Source: Bradyrhizobium sp. (lineage in GTDB: Bacteria; Pseudomonadota; Alphaproteobacteria; Rhizobiales; Xanthobacteraceae). Taken from it: a stretch of 64,000 nucleotides of DNA. Below are positions 28,126 to 36,768 of this stretch, in pieces. The notes under the pieces are model-generated. The model was not told the origin of the DNA, made no database searches, and was given only the letters and a program-made list of their open reading frames with translations. The stretch lies in assembly GCA_028290305.1 (NCBI GenBank), contig JAQGKC010000109.1, positions 12,688-76,687 on the forward strand, in the 5' to 3' direction. Within the stretch, counting starts at the first letter, position 1, and each line of letters opens with the position of its first letter. A program made the position numbers and the translations under genes.

Positions 28126-29325
28126 ATGAACGATGCATCAGCCCCCTTCGACGTCGCCGTGATCGGCGGCGGACCAGCCGGACTTGTGGCGGCGATCGCG
28201 CTGGCGCAAACCGGCGCCAACACGGCCGTCATCGCCCGCCGTGCGCCTTATGCCGACAATCGCACCACGGCGCTGCTGGGCGGTTCCGTCGATTTTTTGC
28301 AAGCGTTGGACGTCTGGTCGCACTGCGAGGACAAGGCGGCGGCATTAAAGACGATGCGCCTGGTCGACGATACCGGACGCCTGATCCGCGCGCCGGAGGT
28401 CAGGTTTTCATCCGATGAAATCGGCCTCGACCAGTTCGGCTACAACATCGAAAATCGCGCACTGATGACAGCGCTGGAAGAACGTGCGGCGCAGCTTCCG
28501 GAACTGACCCGGTTCGACGACGAGGCCGATGCGATCAGCCCGGAAAACGCTGATGTCGCCATTCGTACCCGGCAAGGCCAGTCACTGTCTGCGCGCCTTG
28601 TGGTCGGCGCCGACGGCAGGCAATCGCTCTGCCGCGAGGCTACCGGCATCGAGGTCAGGCGCCGCGAACTCGATCAGGCCGCGCTGACCTTCAACATCGG
28701 CCATTCGCGGCCGCATCGAAATATTTCCACCGAGTTTCATACGCCACAGGGTCCGTGTGTTTTCGTGCCCTTGCCCGGCAACCGCTGCAGCGTGGTGTGG
28801 GTCAGGACACCCAAGGAAGCTGAACGGCTGATCGCGTTGACCGACGATGAGTTGTCCGAGGCCGCGGAAACGCAGTCGCACTCCATTCTCGGCCGTATTC
28901 GTGTCGAACCCGGGCGTCATTTGTTTCCGCTTGCGATCGAGCAGCCCAGACAATTCGCTCAGCACCGCATCGCGCTGGTCGGCGAAGCTGCGCATGTGCT
29001 GCCGCCGATCGGCGCGCAGGGCCTGAACATGGGGCTGCGCGATGCCGCCGATATCGCCGACATCGTGCGGGACGCGATGGCGGCAGGCGAAGACCCCGGC
29101 GCGCCGCAAGTGCTTAGGCGTTACGGTTCGGCCCGGCGCGCCGATGTCAGCAGCCGGACCTTTGTCATCGACATGGCGAACCGCACGCTACTCAGCAATT
29201 TCTGGCCGATGCAGTCCCTGCGCGCAGCCGGTCTGCATTTGATCGGTTCGATCGGGCCGCTCCGCCGTATCGCCATGCGCGAAGGTCTGGCGCCATCGTG
29301 GCGCTCCACGCGGCGGGTTATCTAG
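28126..29325 (+). CDS. UbiH/UbiF-family FAD-dependent hydroxylase
   Basis: 399 residues of the aromatic-ring hydroxylase superfamily. The FAD-binding motif GGGPAGLVAAIALAQTG is at residues 14-30, the DG motif VVGADGRQSLCREATG near 158-173, and GEAAHVLPPIGAQGLNMGLRDA, the ubiquinone-hydroxylase signature, near 285-306. It probably hydroxylates an intermediate of ubiquinone biosynthesis at the membrane surface. Which ring position cannot be told; alphaproteobacteria often use one or two such enzymes (UbiL/UbiM type). It is divergent from pcs. Confidence 0.85.
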   Translation: MNDASAPFDVAVIGGGPAGLVAAIALAQTGANTAVIARRAPYADNRTTALLGGSVDFLQALDVWSHCEDKAAALKTMRLVDDTGRLIRAPEVRFSSDEIGLDQFGYNIENRALMTALEERAAQLPELTRFDDEADAISPENADVAIRTRQGQSLSARLVVGADGRQSLCREATGIEVRRRELDQAALTFNIGHSRPHRNISTEFHTPQGPCVFVPLPGNRCSVVWVRTPKEAERLIALTDDELSEAAETQSHSILGRIRVEPGRHLFPLAIEQPRQFAQHRIALVGEAAHVLPPIGAQGLNMGLRDAADIADIVRDAMAAGEDPGAPQVLRRYGSARRADVSSRTFVIDMANRTLLSNFWPMQSLRAAGLHLIGSIGPLRRIAMREGLAPSWRSTRRVI

Positions 29326-29329
29326 GGTT

Positions 29330-30283
29330 TCAGGGAAACACCAGCCGGCCGGTCTGCAACAGCCACATCACGCTGGTGAGCGTGATGACGGAGGCAAACG
29401 TTCCAATCAGCACGGCTACCGATGCGGGCTCGATCCAGGCATCGTTTTGCCGGGCGATCACGAACACATTCAGCGCCGGCGGCAGCGATGCCATCAGCAC
29501 CGCGATAGCCGCCCATGGCTGCGCGAACGGTCCCAGCAATAACATCAATCCGAAAACGACGAGCGGATGGATCAGGAGCTTGACCGCGATGACCCCGGGG
29601 ACTTCCCAGGGCACACGGCCGAACGGGCGCAGCGCCACCGTCACTCCGAGCACAAACAGCGCCACCGGCGCCGCGGCATTTTGCAGAAACAGCAGCATAT
29701 TGTCGATCGCGACCGGTGGATGGAGGTGGAGCGCCGCCGCCAACGCTCCGGCACAGGCTGACATGATCAGCGGATTGAAAACGATCTGCCGCACCACGAG
29801 ACCGATGGTATGCAGCCAGTGCCGTTGCTTGCCGTCGCTGAGCGCGATCAGCAGCGGCACGATCGAAAACAGAAAGATGCTGTCGCAGCAGAAGATCAAC
29901 GCGGTCGGCGCGGCGGCCTTCGAGCCGAACACGGCCAATGCGAGGCCAGGTCCCATATAGCCGATATTGCCGTAGCCGCCGGAAAGACCCGCCAGGGTCG
30001 CCTCGCGCAACGACAATCGTCCGATCAACCGGCCGGCCAGCATGGCGAGGACGAACGCGATGGTGGTTCCGAGGGTGGTCGCAACCAGGAACGGTGGGTT
30101 GTTGAGTTCCGCAAACGGCGTCTTGGCCATGATTCCGAACAGCAGCGCCGGCAGCGAAACATAGAGCAGGAAGAAGTTCATCCACGCTAGACCCTGCTCC
30201 GGGAGACCCTTGGCCCTGCCACAGGCGAAGCCGATGAAGATCAGGCCGAAATACGGCACTGCGAGATTGAGAATATCGACCAT
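29330..30283 (-). CDS. AEC-family (auxin efflux carrier) transporter
   Basis: 317 residues and about ten membrane helices, with the AEC family look: ILNLAVPYFGLIFIGFACGR at the N-terminus, a central loop, and a second half with LIHPLVVFGLMLLLGPFAQPW and LMASLPPALNVFVIARQ. These carriers export small organic anions (malonate, auxin or similar); the substrate is unknown. It converges on the hydroxylase gene with four bases between stops. It is divergent from hspQ. Confidence 0.85.
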   Translation of the reverse strand: MVDILNLAVPYFGLIFIGFACGRAKGLPEQGLAWMNFFLLYVSLPALLFGIMAKTPFAELNNPPFLVATTLGTTIAFVLAMLAGRLIGRLSLREATLAGLSGGYGNIGYMGPGLALAVFGSKAAAPTALIFCCDSIFLFSIVPLLIALSDGKQRHWLHTIGLVVRQIVFNPLIMSACAGALAAALHLHPPVAIDNMLLFLQNAAAPVALFVLGVTVALRPFGRVPWEVPGVIAVKLLIHPLVVFGLMLLLGPFAQPWAAIAVLMASLPPALNVFVIARQNDAWIEPASVAVLIGTFASVITLTSVMWLLQTGRLVFP

Positions 30284-30407
30284 GGGGGGAAGCGTCTTTT
30301 TCTTGGTTGTTGGCCCCGACCGGGCCGACGGACGGAGCAGCCGCGCAACGGTTAATTCGGCGGTTTGCCTCTAGCATCGGCCACAATCATGGTCTATTCG
30401 ACGAGAT

Positions 30408-30740
30408 ATGACTAAAACGCGCACCGCTAAATTCCAGATCGGACAGATCGTCCGTCACCGGATCTTTTCGTTCCGGGGCGTGATCTTCGATATCGATCCG
30501 GAGTTCAACAATACCGAGGAATGGTGGTTGTCGATCCCCGAGGAAGTCCGGCCTCACAAGGATCAGCCGTTCTATCATCTGCTCGCCGAGAATTCAGAAT
30601 CCGAATACGTCGCCTACGTCTCCGAACAGAATCTGCTGCCCGACGATTCAGGAGAGCCGATCCGGCATTCGCAGGTCGCCGAGATTTTCGTGAAGGACAA
30701 GTCGGGCGGCTATCGGCCCCGGAACCCCTCGCTGAATTAA
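30408..30740 (+). CDS. hspQ: HspQ heat-shock protein (hemimethylated-DNA-binding family)
   Basis: 110 residues, the usual length of HspQ/YccV. The family pattern is clear: FQIGQIVRHRIFSFRGVIFDIDPEF, then WWLSIP, PFYHLLAE and YVAYVSEQNLLPD. HspQ modulates the Lon protease and replication factor DnaA in enterobacteria. The gene is monocistronic and followed by a bidirectional terminator hairpin. No heat-shock promoter could be recognised with confidence in the 124 bases upstream. Confidence 0.92.
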   Translation: MTKTRTAKFQIGQIVRHRIFSFRGVIFDIDPEFNNTEEWWLSIPEEVRPHKDQPFYHLLAENSESEYVAYVSEQNLLPDDSGEPIRHSQVAEIFVKDKSGGYRPRNPSLN

Positions 30741-30868
30741 AGAGCGAGTCATCCGCGAAATCCGAGACCGGAGCAACGGCCCTCCCCGCTTCGCGCGGAG
30801 TTTATCATCGGGCGCGCATTCGCGCGACCCGTTGGCTCCATGCGGGCTACAAGCGATCTTCACTCAGT

Positions 30869-30898
30869 AAAAAAGGCGCTCGATCCGAGCGCCTTTTT
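30869..30898. terminator. Bidirectional rho-independent terminator
   Basis: AAAAAGGCGCTCG-ATC-CGAGCGCCTTTTT: an 8-base GC stem flanked by an A tract and T tract, so it can end transcription from hspQ (plus) and from the IalB-like gene (minus), which converge here. Confidence 0.9.
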
Positions 30899-30926
30899 GG
30901 TTTGGCGATAAAGAACCGCCTGCTTC

Positions 30927-31757
30927 TTACTTCGCAGCCGGATTGGCCGCAGCGCCAGCAGCGGGCTGGGCCGGCTGGGTGGCCTCGAGCTTCTTGCGCG
31001 CTTCCTCAGCGCGTTTCTGCAACTCTTCCTGCAGCTTCTTCTGGGTTTCTTCGAACACCTTCGGGTCGGTCGGCGGACCGTCATAGGCTTTGGCGAAATC
31101 GCCGAGCGGCAGCGGCAGAGTGAGTGGCGCGCCGTTGGAGTTGATCGCCTGAACCACCAAGTTCTGCCCCTTCTTCATATTCGCGAGCAGTTCCGGGGTC
31201 ACCTCGTAGTCCGACATGCAGCCATTGGCGAAGCAGATCACATAGGGGCTTTGCGCGGGAGGGTTGTTGTCGACGATCACACGGGTGCCGTGAACCAGCT
31301 GCATGCCCAGCGGAAGCGTGACGCGCAGGATCTTCTTCGGCTCGCCTTCGGGCTCGATGATAACGGCTGCGATGACCGGCTGGCCGGATTCGATGCGTCC
31401 ATCCTTGCCGGTGAAGCAAACCTGCTTGGCGTTGGCATCCTGGCCCTTCAGGCAGAACTTGGTCCAGGGCGCGTAGATCAGCTGAGGAATCTGCTGATCC
31501 GGGGGCTGGCCGCCCGCCGCAGGAGGGGCGCCAGCAGCGGCCGGTGGCGGAGCCTGCTGAGCGGTCGGTGCGGGCGCGGGAGCGGCCTTCTGTGCAGCCC
31601 TTGGCGCAGCCTTGGCCTTGGGCGCAGCGGGCGCCGGAGCCGGGGCTTGAGCCTGAACGCCAGGAGCAATTAAGGACGCCGTCAGCGCTGTTGCCGCCAA
31701 CACGGCGAAAAGCCGCCCACGCGGCCGGACCGGCGCGGCCAAGATACGGAAATTCAT
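30927..31757 (-). CDS. Invasion-associated locus B (IalB)-family secreted protein
   Basis: 276 residues. After a signal peptide (ending about VQAQA) comes a 60-residue Ala/Pro/Lys low-complexity linker, then the IalB domain. This domain has PWTKFCLKGQD, VCFTGKDGR, LRVTLPLGMQLVHGTRVIVDN and the paired cysteines in VICFANGCMSDYE. A charged coiled-coil-like tail (FEETQKKLQEELQKRAEEARKKLE) closes it. IalB proteins are periplasmic and of unsettled function. ATG 31757 begins the signal peptide. It ends at a bidirectional terminator. Confidence 0.85.
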   Translation of the reverse strand: MNFRILAAPVRPRGRLFAVLAATALTASLIAPGVQAQAPAPAPAAPKAKAAPRAAQKAAPAPAPTAQQAPPPAAAGAPPAAGGQPPDQQIPQLIYAPWTKFCLKGQDANAKQVCFTGKDGRIESGQPVIAAVIIEPEGEPKKILRVTLPLGMQLVHGTRVIVDNNPPAQSPYVICFANGCMSDYEVTPELLANMKKGQNLVVQAINSNGAPLTLPLPLGDFAKAYDGPPTDPKVFEETQKKLQEELQKRAEEARKKLEATQPAQPAAGAAANPAAK

Positions 31758-31982
31758 TGCGGAAAACCCTTTCTGAACGGAAGCGCCCGAAACCGCTGCA
31801 GGCACCGACACCTAGCCGTTTTGGGCGGCTGTCTCCTTGCCAATTGAGGCGGATACGTGACAGGCCCTGCCGTCTTGGTCAATTGCCCGCCTTCATACAG
31901 CGGCGTGCGAAAAGATCAATGCCGACAAGCATCTTTGGCGCGTATTCGGGCCGGATCCTGACGGCTGTGATAAAACTTCATC

Positions 31983-33848
31983 GTGAGCAATTCCGAATCA
32001 AATCGGCGCGCTGCGTTGCGGGTTTCATGGCGCCGTCGCATTCGCGTTTTTGTCTGTGGTGCCCTCGGTTTCGGCCTCTCGGTGGCGACGAATGCCAACA
32101 CGGTGTCGGCGGAGCCGAGCTACGCGATCGCCATGCATGGCGCGCCGGCGCTGCCGGCCGATTTCACCCATATGCCCTATGCCAATCCCGATGCGCCAAA
32201 GGGTGGCCGGCTGGTGCAAGGCCTGTCCGGTACCTTTGACAGCCTCAACCCCATGATCGTCAGGGGCCTCGCCCTGCAGCAAATCAGCGGCTTTGTGGTC
32301 GAGAGGCTGATGGCGCGGGGCAATGACGAGGCCTTCACGCTGTACGGTCTGTTGGCAAAGAGCGTGGAAACCGACGATGTCAGGAGCTATGTCACCTTCC
32401 ATCTCGATCCCAGGGCGCGTTTCTCCGACGGGCAACCGGTGCTCGCCGAGGATGTGTTGTTTTCATGGACCTTGCTGCGCGACCACGGGCGTCCGAACTA
32501 TCGCCAATACTATTCGAAAGTCGCAAAGGCCGAAGCGCTCGACCCGATCACGGTGCGGTTCGACTTCGGTGGCGCCAACGACCGCGAGCTGCCGCTGATC
32601 CTCGGGCTGATGCCGGTATTGCCCCGGCATGCCACCGATGTTGCGACCTTCGAGGAAACCTCGATGACGGCGCCGGTGGGTTCCGGCCCCTACCGCGTCA
32701 GCGCGGTGAAACCCGGCGCCAGCGTGACGCTGACGCGCAATCCCGACTATTGGGGCCGCGACCTGCCGGTCAATCGCGGCCTGTGGAATTTCGACGAGAT
32801 CAGGTTCGACTTCTATCGCGAGGCCAACGGCCAGTTCGAAGCATTCAAGCGCGGCCTTTATGACTTTCGCGTCGAGATCGAGCCGCTGCGCTGGCACGAC
32901 GGATACGATTTTCCCGCCGCCCGCAATGGCGAGGTGATCCGCGAGGCCATCAAGACCGGGATGCCGCAACCGTCCGAATTCCTGGTGTTCAACACCCGAC
33001 ATCCGGTCTTTTCCGACATCCGCGTGCGCCAGGCGTTGACCCTGCTGTTCGATTTCGAATGGATCAACCGCAATTACTTTTTTGGACTGTATGCGCGCAC
33101 CGCAAGCTTCTTCGCCGGGTCCGAACTGTCAGCGTACGGCCGCGCCCCCGATGACCGCGAGCGCGAGCTTCTCAAACCGTTCGCATCGCATATCCCGCCC
33201 GATATTCTCGATGGCAGCTATCGGCTTCCCGTCAGCGACGGTTCGGGCCGCGATCGCGCAACGCTGCGCAGCGCGCTGAAATTGTTATCCGCGGCCGGCT
33301 ACGATCTCGACGGCACGGTGTTACGGCAGCGTTCGACCAAGGCGCCCCTCACCTTCGAGATCCTGGTGACCACACGCGATCAGGAGCGAATCGCGCTTGC
33401 ATATCAGCGTGATCTGAAGCGCGCCGGCATCGAGGTCTCGGTGCGCGCGGTCGACGCCGTTCAATTCGACCAGCGCCGGCTCGGTTTCGATTTCGACATG
33501 ATCCAGAACCGCTGGGACCAGTCGTTATCGCCGGGTAACGAGCAATCGTTCTATTGGGGAAGCGAGGCCGCGGACCACCAAGGCACGCGCAACTACATGG
33601 GCGCAAAAGACCCCGCCATCGACGCCATGATCGCGGCGATGCTGGAGGCGCGGGAGCATCCCGCTTTCGTCTCGGCGGTGCGGACGCTCGATCGGACCCT
33701 GATGTCGGGCTTCTACGCTATCCCGCTGTTTAACGTGCAAGAGCAATGGATCGCGCGCTGGAATCGGGTAGAACGGCCAGACGCCACCGCCTTGACGGGG
33801 TATCTCCCGGAAACCTGGTGGCACAAGCCAGGCCCTCAAGCGAAGTAA
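31983..33848 (+). CDS. Extracellular solute-binding protein family 5, YejA-like
   Basis: 621 residues, long like YejA-type peptide-binding proteins (microcin C or oligopeptide uptake). An N-terminal arginine-rich segment and signal helix (FVCGALGFGLSVATNANTVSAEP) precede YAIAMHGAPALP and the typical PDAPKGGRLVQG, then TLTRNPDYWGRDLP and the C-terminal RLGFDFDMIQNRWDQSLSPGNEQ. GTG 31983 is the start; no ATG fits the signal peptide better. No yejBEF permease or ATPase genes are adjacent, so it must serve a transporter encoded elsewhere. Confidence 0.85.
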   Translation: MSNSESNRRAALRVSWRRRIRVFVCGALGFGLSVATNANTVSAEPSYAIAMHGAPALPADFTHMPYANPDAPKGGRLVQGLSGTFDSLNPMIVRGLALQQISGFVVERLMARGNDEAFTLYGLLAKSVETDDVRSYVTFHLDPRARFSDGQPVLAEDVLFSWTLLRDHGRPNYRQYYSKVAKAEALDPITVRFDFGGANDRELPLILGLMPVLPRHATDVATFEETSMTAPVGSGPYRVSAVKPGASVTLTRNPDYWGRDLPVNRGLWNFDEIRFDFYREANGQFEAFKRGLYDFRVEIEPLRWHDGYDFPAARNGEVIREAIKTGMPQPSEFLVFNTRHPVFSDIRVRQALTLLFDFEWINRNYFFGLYARTASFFAGSELSAYGRAPDDRERELLKPFASHIPPDILDGSYRLPVSDGSGRDRATLRSALKLLSAAGYDLDGTVLRQRSTKAPLTFEILVTTRDQERIALAYQRDLKRAGIEVSVRAVDAVQFDQRRLGFDFDMIQNRWDQSLSPGNEQSFYWGSEAADHQGTRNYMGAKDPAIDAMIAAMLEAREHPAFVSAVRTLDRTLMSGFYAIPLFNVQEQWIARWNRVERPDATALTGYLPETWWHKPGPQAK

Positions 33849-33852
33849 TCCC

Positions 33853-35355
33853 GTGATCCAGACCAGCATATCGCCGACGCTCGACGGACTGTTTCGACGG
33901 ATCCTGGCGCGCCAGCCGGATGAGCCGGCGCTGCTCGATCCGCTCAACAAGCAGCGCATCATGGGCCAACCGCCAAAACGCCTGACATTCGCAGAGGCCG
34001 ATCGGGCGATCTCCGCGCTGGCGGCTCATTTCATCGAAGCGGGGTTGCCGGCTAATTCCGTCATCGCGGTTCAACTGCCGAACACCGTCGAATTCATGCT
34101 GACGGTGCTTGCCGCGCATCGCGCCGGGCTGATTGTCGCCTTGCTTCCGCTGCTCTGGCGACAGGCGGAATTGACGGTGGCGCTCAATCGCACCGGCGCC
34201 CGGGCGATTGTGACCGCGAGCAAGATCGACGGCGTCAGCCATGCCGACCTCGCGATGAACGCGGCGGCCGAGGCATTTTCGATTCGCCATGTCTGCGGCT
34301 TCGGCAATGACTTGCCCGAAGGCATGGCCTCGCTCGACCATGCCTTGGCCGAAAAATCCGCCACCACACGCGTCGTCACGCAGGATGGCCGCAGGGCGGC
34401 GATCATCTCTTTCGACGTGACGGCAGATGGTTTTCGCGCGGTACCGCGCACCCATCTTAATCTGATCGCCGGCGGCCTCGCCGTTTTCCTCGAAAGCGAC
34501 GTGCCGCAGGGCGCGACTGTCATATCGGCATTCGCGCCGTCGTCGTTCGCAGGCCTCACCTCATCGCTACTGGTCTGGCTGCTGTCCGGCGGAACCCTTG
34601 CGCTGCATCATCCGTTCGACGGCGACGTGCTTGAGCAACAGATCAACGACGATTCCTGCGACACGCTGATCGCCCCGGCGCAACTGGCGTTGCGATTGGC
34701 TGAGAGCGATATGCCGGCGCGCATGCCGACATTGCGCAATGTGATCGGTCTCTGGCGCACGCCGGAGCAGATTGCATCGTCACCGCTCTGGACCATCCCA
34801 CACGTCACGCTGACGGACGTCTATCTGTTCGGCGAAGCCGGATTGTTCGGCGCCTGCCGTGCCGCTGACGGCGCGCCGGTGCCGATCCTGCCCGGGCCCC
34901 ATGGCGCACCGCGCGACGTCGCGGGTTCGTCGATCGCTGGCGAGACCCTGATCACGCCAAGGGGAACGCTGGCGTTGCGGGGACCGATGGTTTCGGTGGC
35001 GGCCTACGCGCCCCCCGCCGCACCGAGCGATTCGCTGGTGGCGCAACCGACGCGCGATTATGTCGATACCGACTATGCCGCGCGGCTCGACCGTTCGACC
35101 GGCGCGATCTGCATCACCGCACCGCCCTCGAGCATCATGGCCGTCGGCGGCTACCGGTTTTTGTCGCAGGACTTGCAGGAATGGGCCAAGCGGCTTGGAC
35201 AGGGCGCGCTGCTGACGGCACTTCCCGACCGGTTGAGCGGCTACCGCCTTGCCGGACGCGCCCAGGACAATGCCCGCGCACGGGACGCGCTTGGAGAACT
35301 CGGGCTTAACCCGCTGATGGTGGAAGCATTTCGCGATCGGACGAGTCCGACCTGA
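33853..35355 (+). CDS. ANL-superfamily (acyl-CoA synthetase-like) protein, degenerate
   Basis: 500 residues resembling the AMP-forming acyl-CoA synthetase fold: LFRRILARQPDEPALLD at the start, RLTFAEADRAISALAAHFI, and VIAVQLPNTVEFMLTVLAAHRAGLIVALLPLLWR. But the phosphate-binding loop (normally TSGTTGxPKGV) reads ISFDVTADGFRAVPRTHL, the YGxTE motif reads DVYLFGEAGLF, and the C-terminal lysine domain is short. It may be non-catalytic or act on an unusual substrate. GTG start four bases after the previous stop suggests coupling with the YejA-like gene. Confidence 0.7.
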   Translation: MIQTSISPTLDGLFRRILARQPDEPALLDPLNKQRIMGQPPKRLTFAEADRAISALAAHFIEAGLPANSVIAVQLPNTVEFMLTVLAAHRAGLIVALLPLLWRQAELTVALNRTGARAIVTASKIDGVSHADLAMNAAAEAFSIRHVCGFGNDLPEGMASLDHALAEKSATTRVVTQDGRRAAIISFDVTADGFRAVPRTHLNLIAGGLAVFLESDVPQGATVISAFAPSSFAGLTSSLLVWLLSGGTLALHHPFDGDVLEQQINDDSCDTLIAPAQLALRLAESDMPARMPTLRNVIGLWRTPEQIASSPLWTIPHVTLTDVYLFGEAGLFGACRAADGAPVPILPGPHGAPRDVAGSSIAGETLITPRGTLALRGPMVSVAAYAPPAAPSDSLVAQPTRDYVDTDYAARLDRSTGAICITAPPSSIMAVGGYRFLSQDLQEWAKRLGQGALLTALPDRLSGYRLAGRAQDNARARDALGELGLNPLMVEAFRDRTSPT

Positions 35356-35442
35356 TTGAAATCTGACGATTGCGTTGACGCGGCATTAAGGCCCGCAAAC
35401 TAGGATCCCGCGCTCAATCGATCGCGTTGGTCCGAATTCCAA

Positions 35443-36675
35443 ATGTCACAGCAAGGCCCGATCATCGCCGTGTCGACCGCCGAGCGGCCGTCGTTCGCGG
35501 CCGCGCTTGACGATGCAAAGATATTTCCGATCATCGACACAACCTGGGCCGACGCGGCGCACGCCGTCGAGCAGTTGCAGCCGGCCGCCGTTCTCGTCGC
35601 GACGTCCGGGAACGTTGAGCATGACTTCGCGGCGTTAGCGAAACAGATCGCCGCACAACAGCCTTATCTGCCGCTGATCGCCGTCGATCCCCAGACATCG
35701 CTGCCCGAAAACGCCATTCCATTTTCGCAAAACGATGGCAATTTCGATCGCCTGATAGCGCGCCTGCGCGCGGCGCTGCGTGTCAGGACGCTGCATGCCA
35801 CCGTGATGCGCCGGCTTGACGAGGACCCGGCGGCGCGACCGCCCCTGACCGACGCAGATCCCGTTCGCGACGCCACCGTGCTGCTGATCGGCCGTGGCGC
35901 GGCCTACCCTTCGCTTTCCGTCTCGCTGGGTGAGCGGATGGGGGTCGTCGGCGCGCTCAGCATCGAAGCCGCGGCGAAACATCTCAACGCGCGCGACATC
36001 GACGGTATTGTCCTCGGCGAAGGTTTCAGCGCGCGCGTGGTGGATGCGTTCCTCACGGTGCTGGCTGAGGATGCGCGCTTCCGCAACCTGCCAGTGGTGG
36101 TGACGTCGGAAGGCGTAACGCCGGCCTATGATCTGCCAAATCTCGAAATCATATCCGGCGCTCCCGAACGCGTCGCCGCCAACGCATCGCCGCTGATCCG
36201 CCAGCATGCCCTCGAAGCGCATTTGAGTCGAATGCTGCGGTCGATCGATGCCGACGGCCTGCTCGATCCGCGCACCGGCCTGCTCACATCGACCGCCTTC
36301 AACCGCGATTTCGCCACGGCGGTCTATCAGACGCTATCGCGCGGCGGCGGCTTGTCGCTGGCTCGCTTTGCCTTCGATTCAGCCCATCCGCGCGCGCAAC
36401 TCGACGGCGCGCGGATCATCAGCCGTTTGATGCGGCAAATGGATTTCGGCGCCGTCTACGAGGACGGGTCTGTTATCGTGGTGTTCGCCGAGACCGATTT
36501 GCGCACCGCCCATATGATTGCGCGGCGGCTTTCCGCCGTGATGCGTCACACCACCCATGGTAAACGCGATACGCGGTCGGAGCCGGTCGTTACGCTCGCG
36601 ACCATGCTGCCATCGGATTCCGCGAAATCGCTGCTGGCGCGGCTCTACGACGAAGCCCGCCGCGCCGCGTCGTGA
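35443..36675 (+). CDS. Receiver-like/degenerate GGDEF protein
   Basis: 410 residues. Two alpha/beta segments (about 1-115 and 140-255) resemble response-regulator receiver domains without obvious phosphorylation aspartates. The C-terminal part (about 265-405) starts DPRTGLLTSTAFNRDFATAV, as diguanylate cyclases do. The catalytic GGDEF loop position reads YEDGSVIVVF, so cyclase activity is unlikely. It resembles PleD-like proteins turned into c-di-GMP-independent scaffolds. It is 87 bases after the preceding gene on the same strand. Confidence 0.68.
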   Translation: MSQQGPIIAVSTAERPSFAAALDDAKIFPIIDTTWADAAHAVEQLQPAAVLVATSGNVEHDFAALAKQIAAQQPYLPLIAVDPQTSLPENAIPFSQNDGNFDRLIARLRAALRVRTLHATVMRRLDEDPAARPPLTDADPVRDATVLLIGRGAAYPSLSVSLGERMGVVGALSIEAAAKHLNARDIDGIVLGEGFSARVVDAFLTVLAEDARFRNLPVVVTSEGVTPAYDLPNLEIISGAPERVAANASPLIRQHALEAHLSRMLRSIDADGLLDPRTGLLTSTAFNRDFATAVYQTLSRGGGLSLARFAFDSAHPRAQLDGARIISRLMRQMDFGAVYEDGSVIVVFAETDLRTAHMIARRLSAVMRHTTHGKRDTRSEPVVTLATMLPSDSAKSLLARLYDEARRAAS

Positions 36676-36688
36676 CGTTCAAACCCGG

Positions 36689-36767
36689 TCATTGCGAGGA
36701 GCGCTAGCGATGAAGCAATCCAATCTGCACTTGTGGCTCTGGATTGCTTCGCTTCGCTCGCAATGAC
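36689..36767. repeat. Extragenic palindrome, copy A
   Basis: Inverted repeat with outer arms TCATTGCGAG and CTCGCAATGA and inner AAGCAATCCA and TGGATTGCTTCG. Same family as copies at 40729-40813 and 44297-44383. It lies between the convergent genes 35443-36675 and mfd. Confidence 0.85.
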
Positions 36768-36768
36768 G

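Noticed and set aside
33730..34455. Long minus-strand ORFs opposite the peptide-binding and synthetase genes
   Set aside because: Typical antisense shadows in high-GC coding DNA; no independent support.
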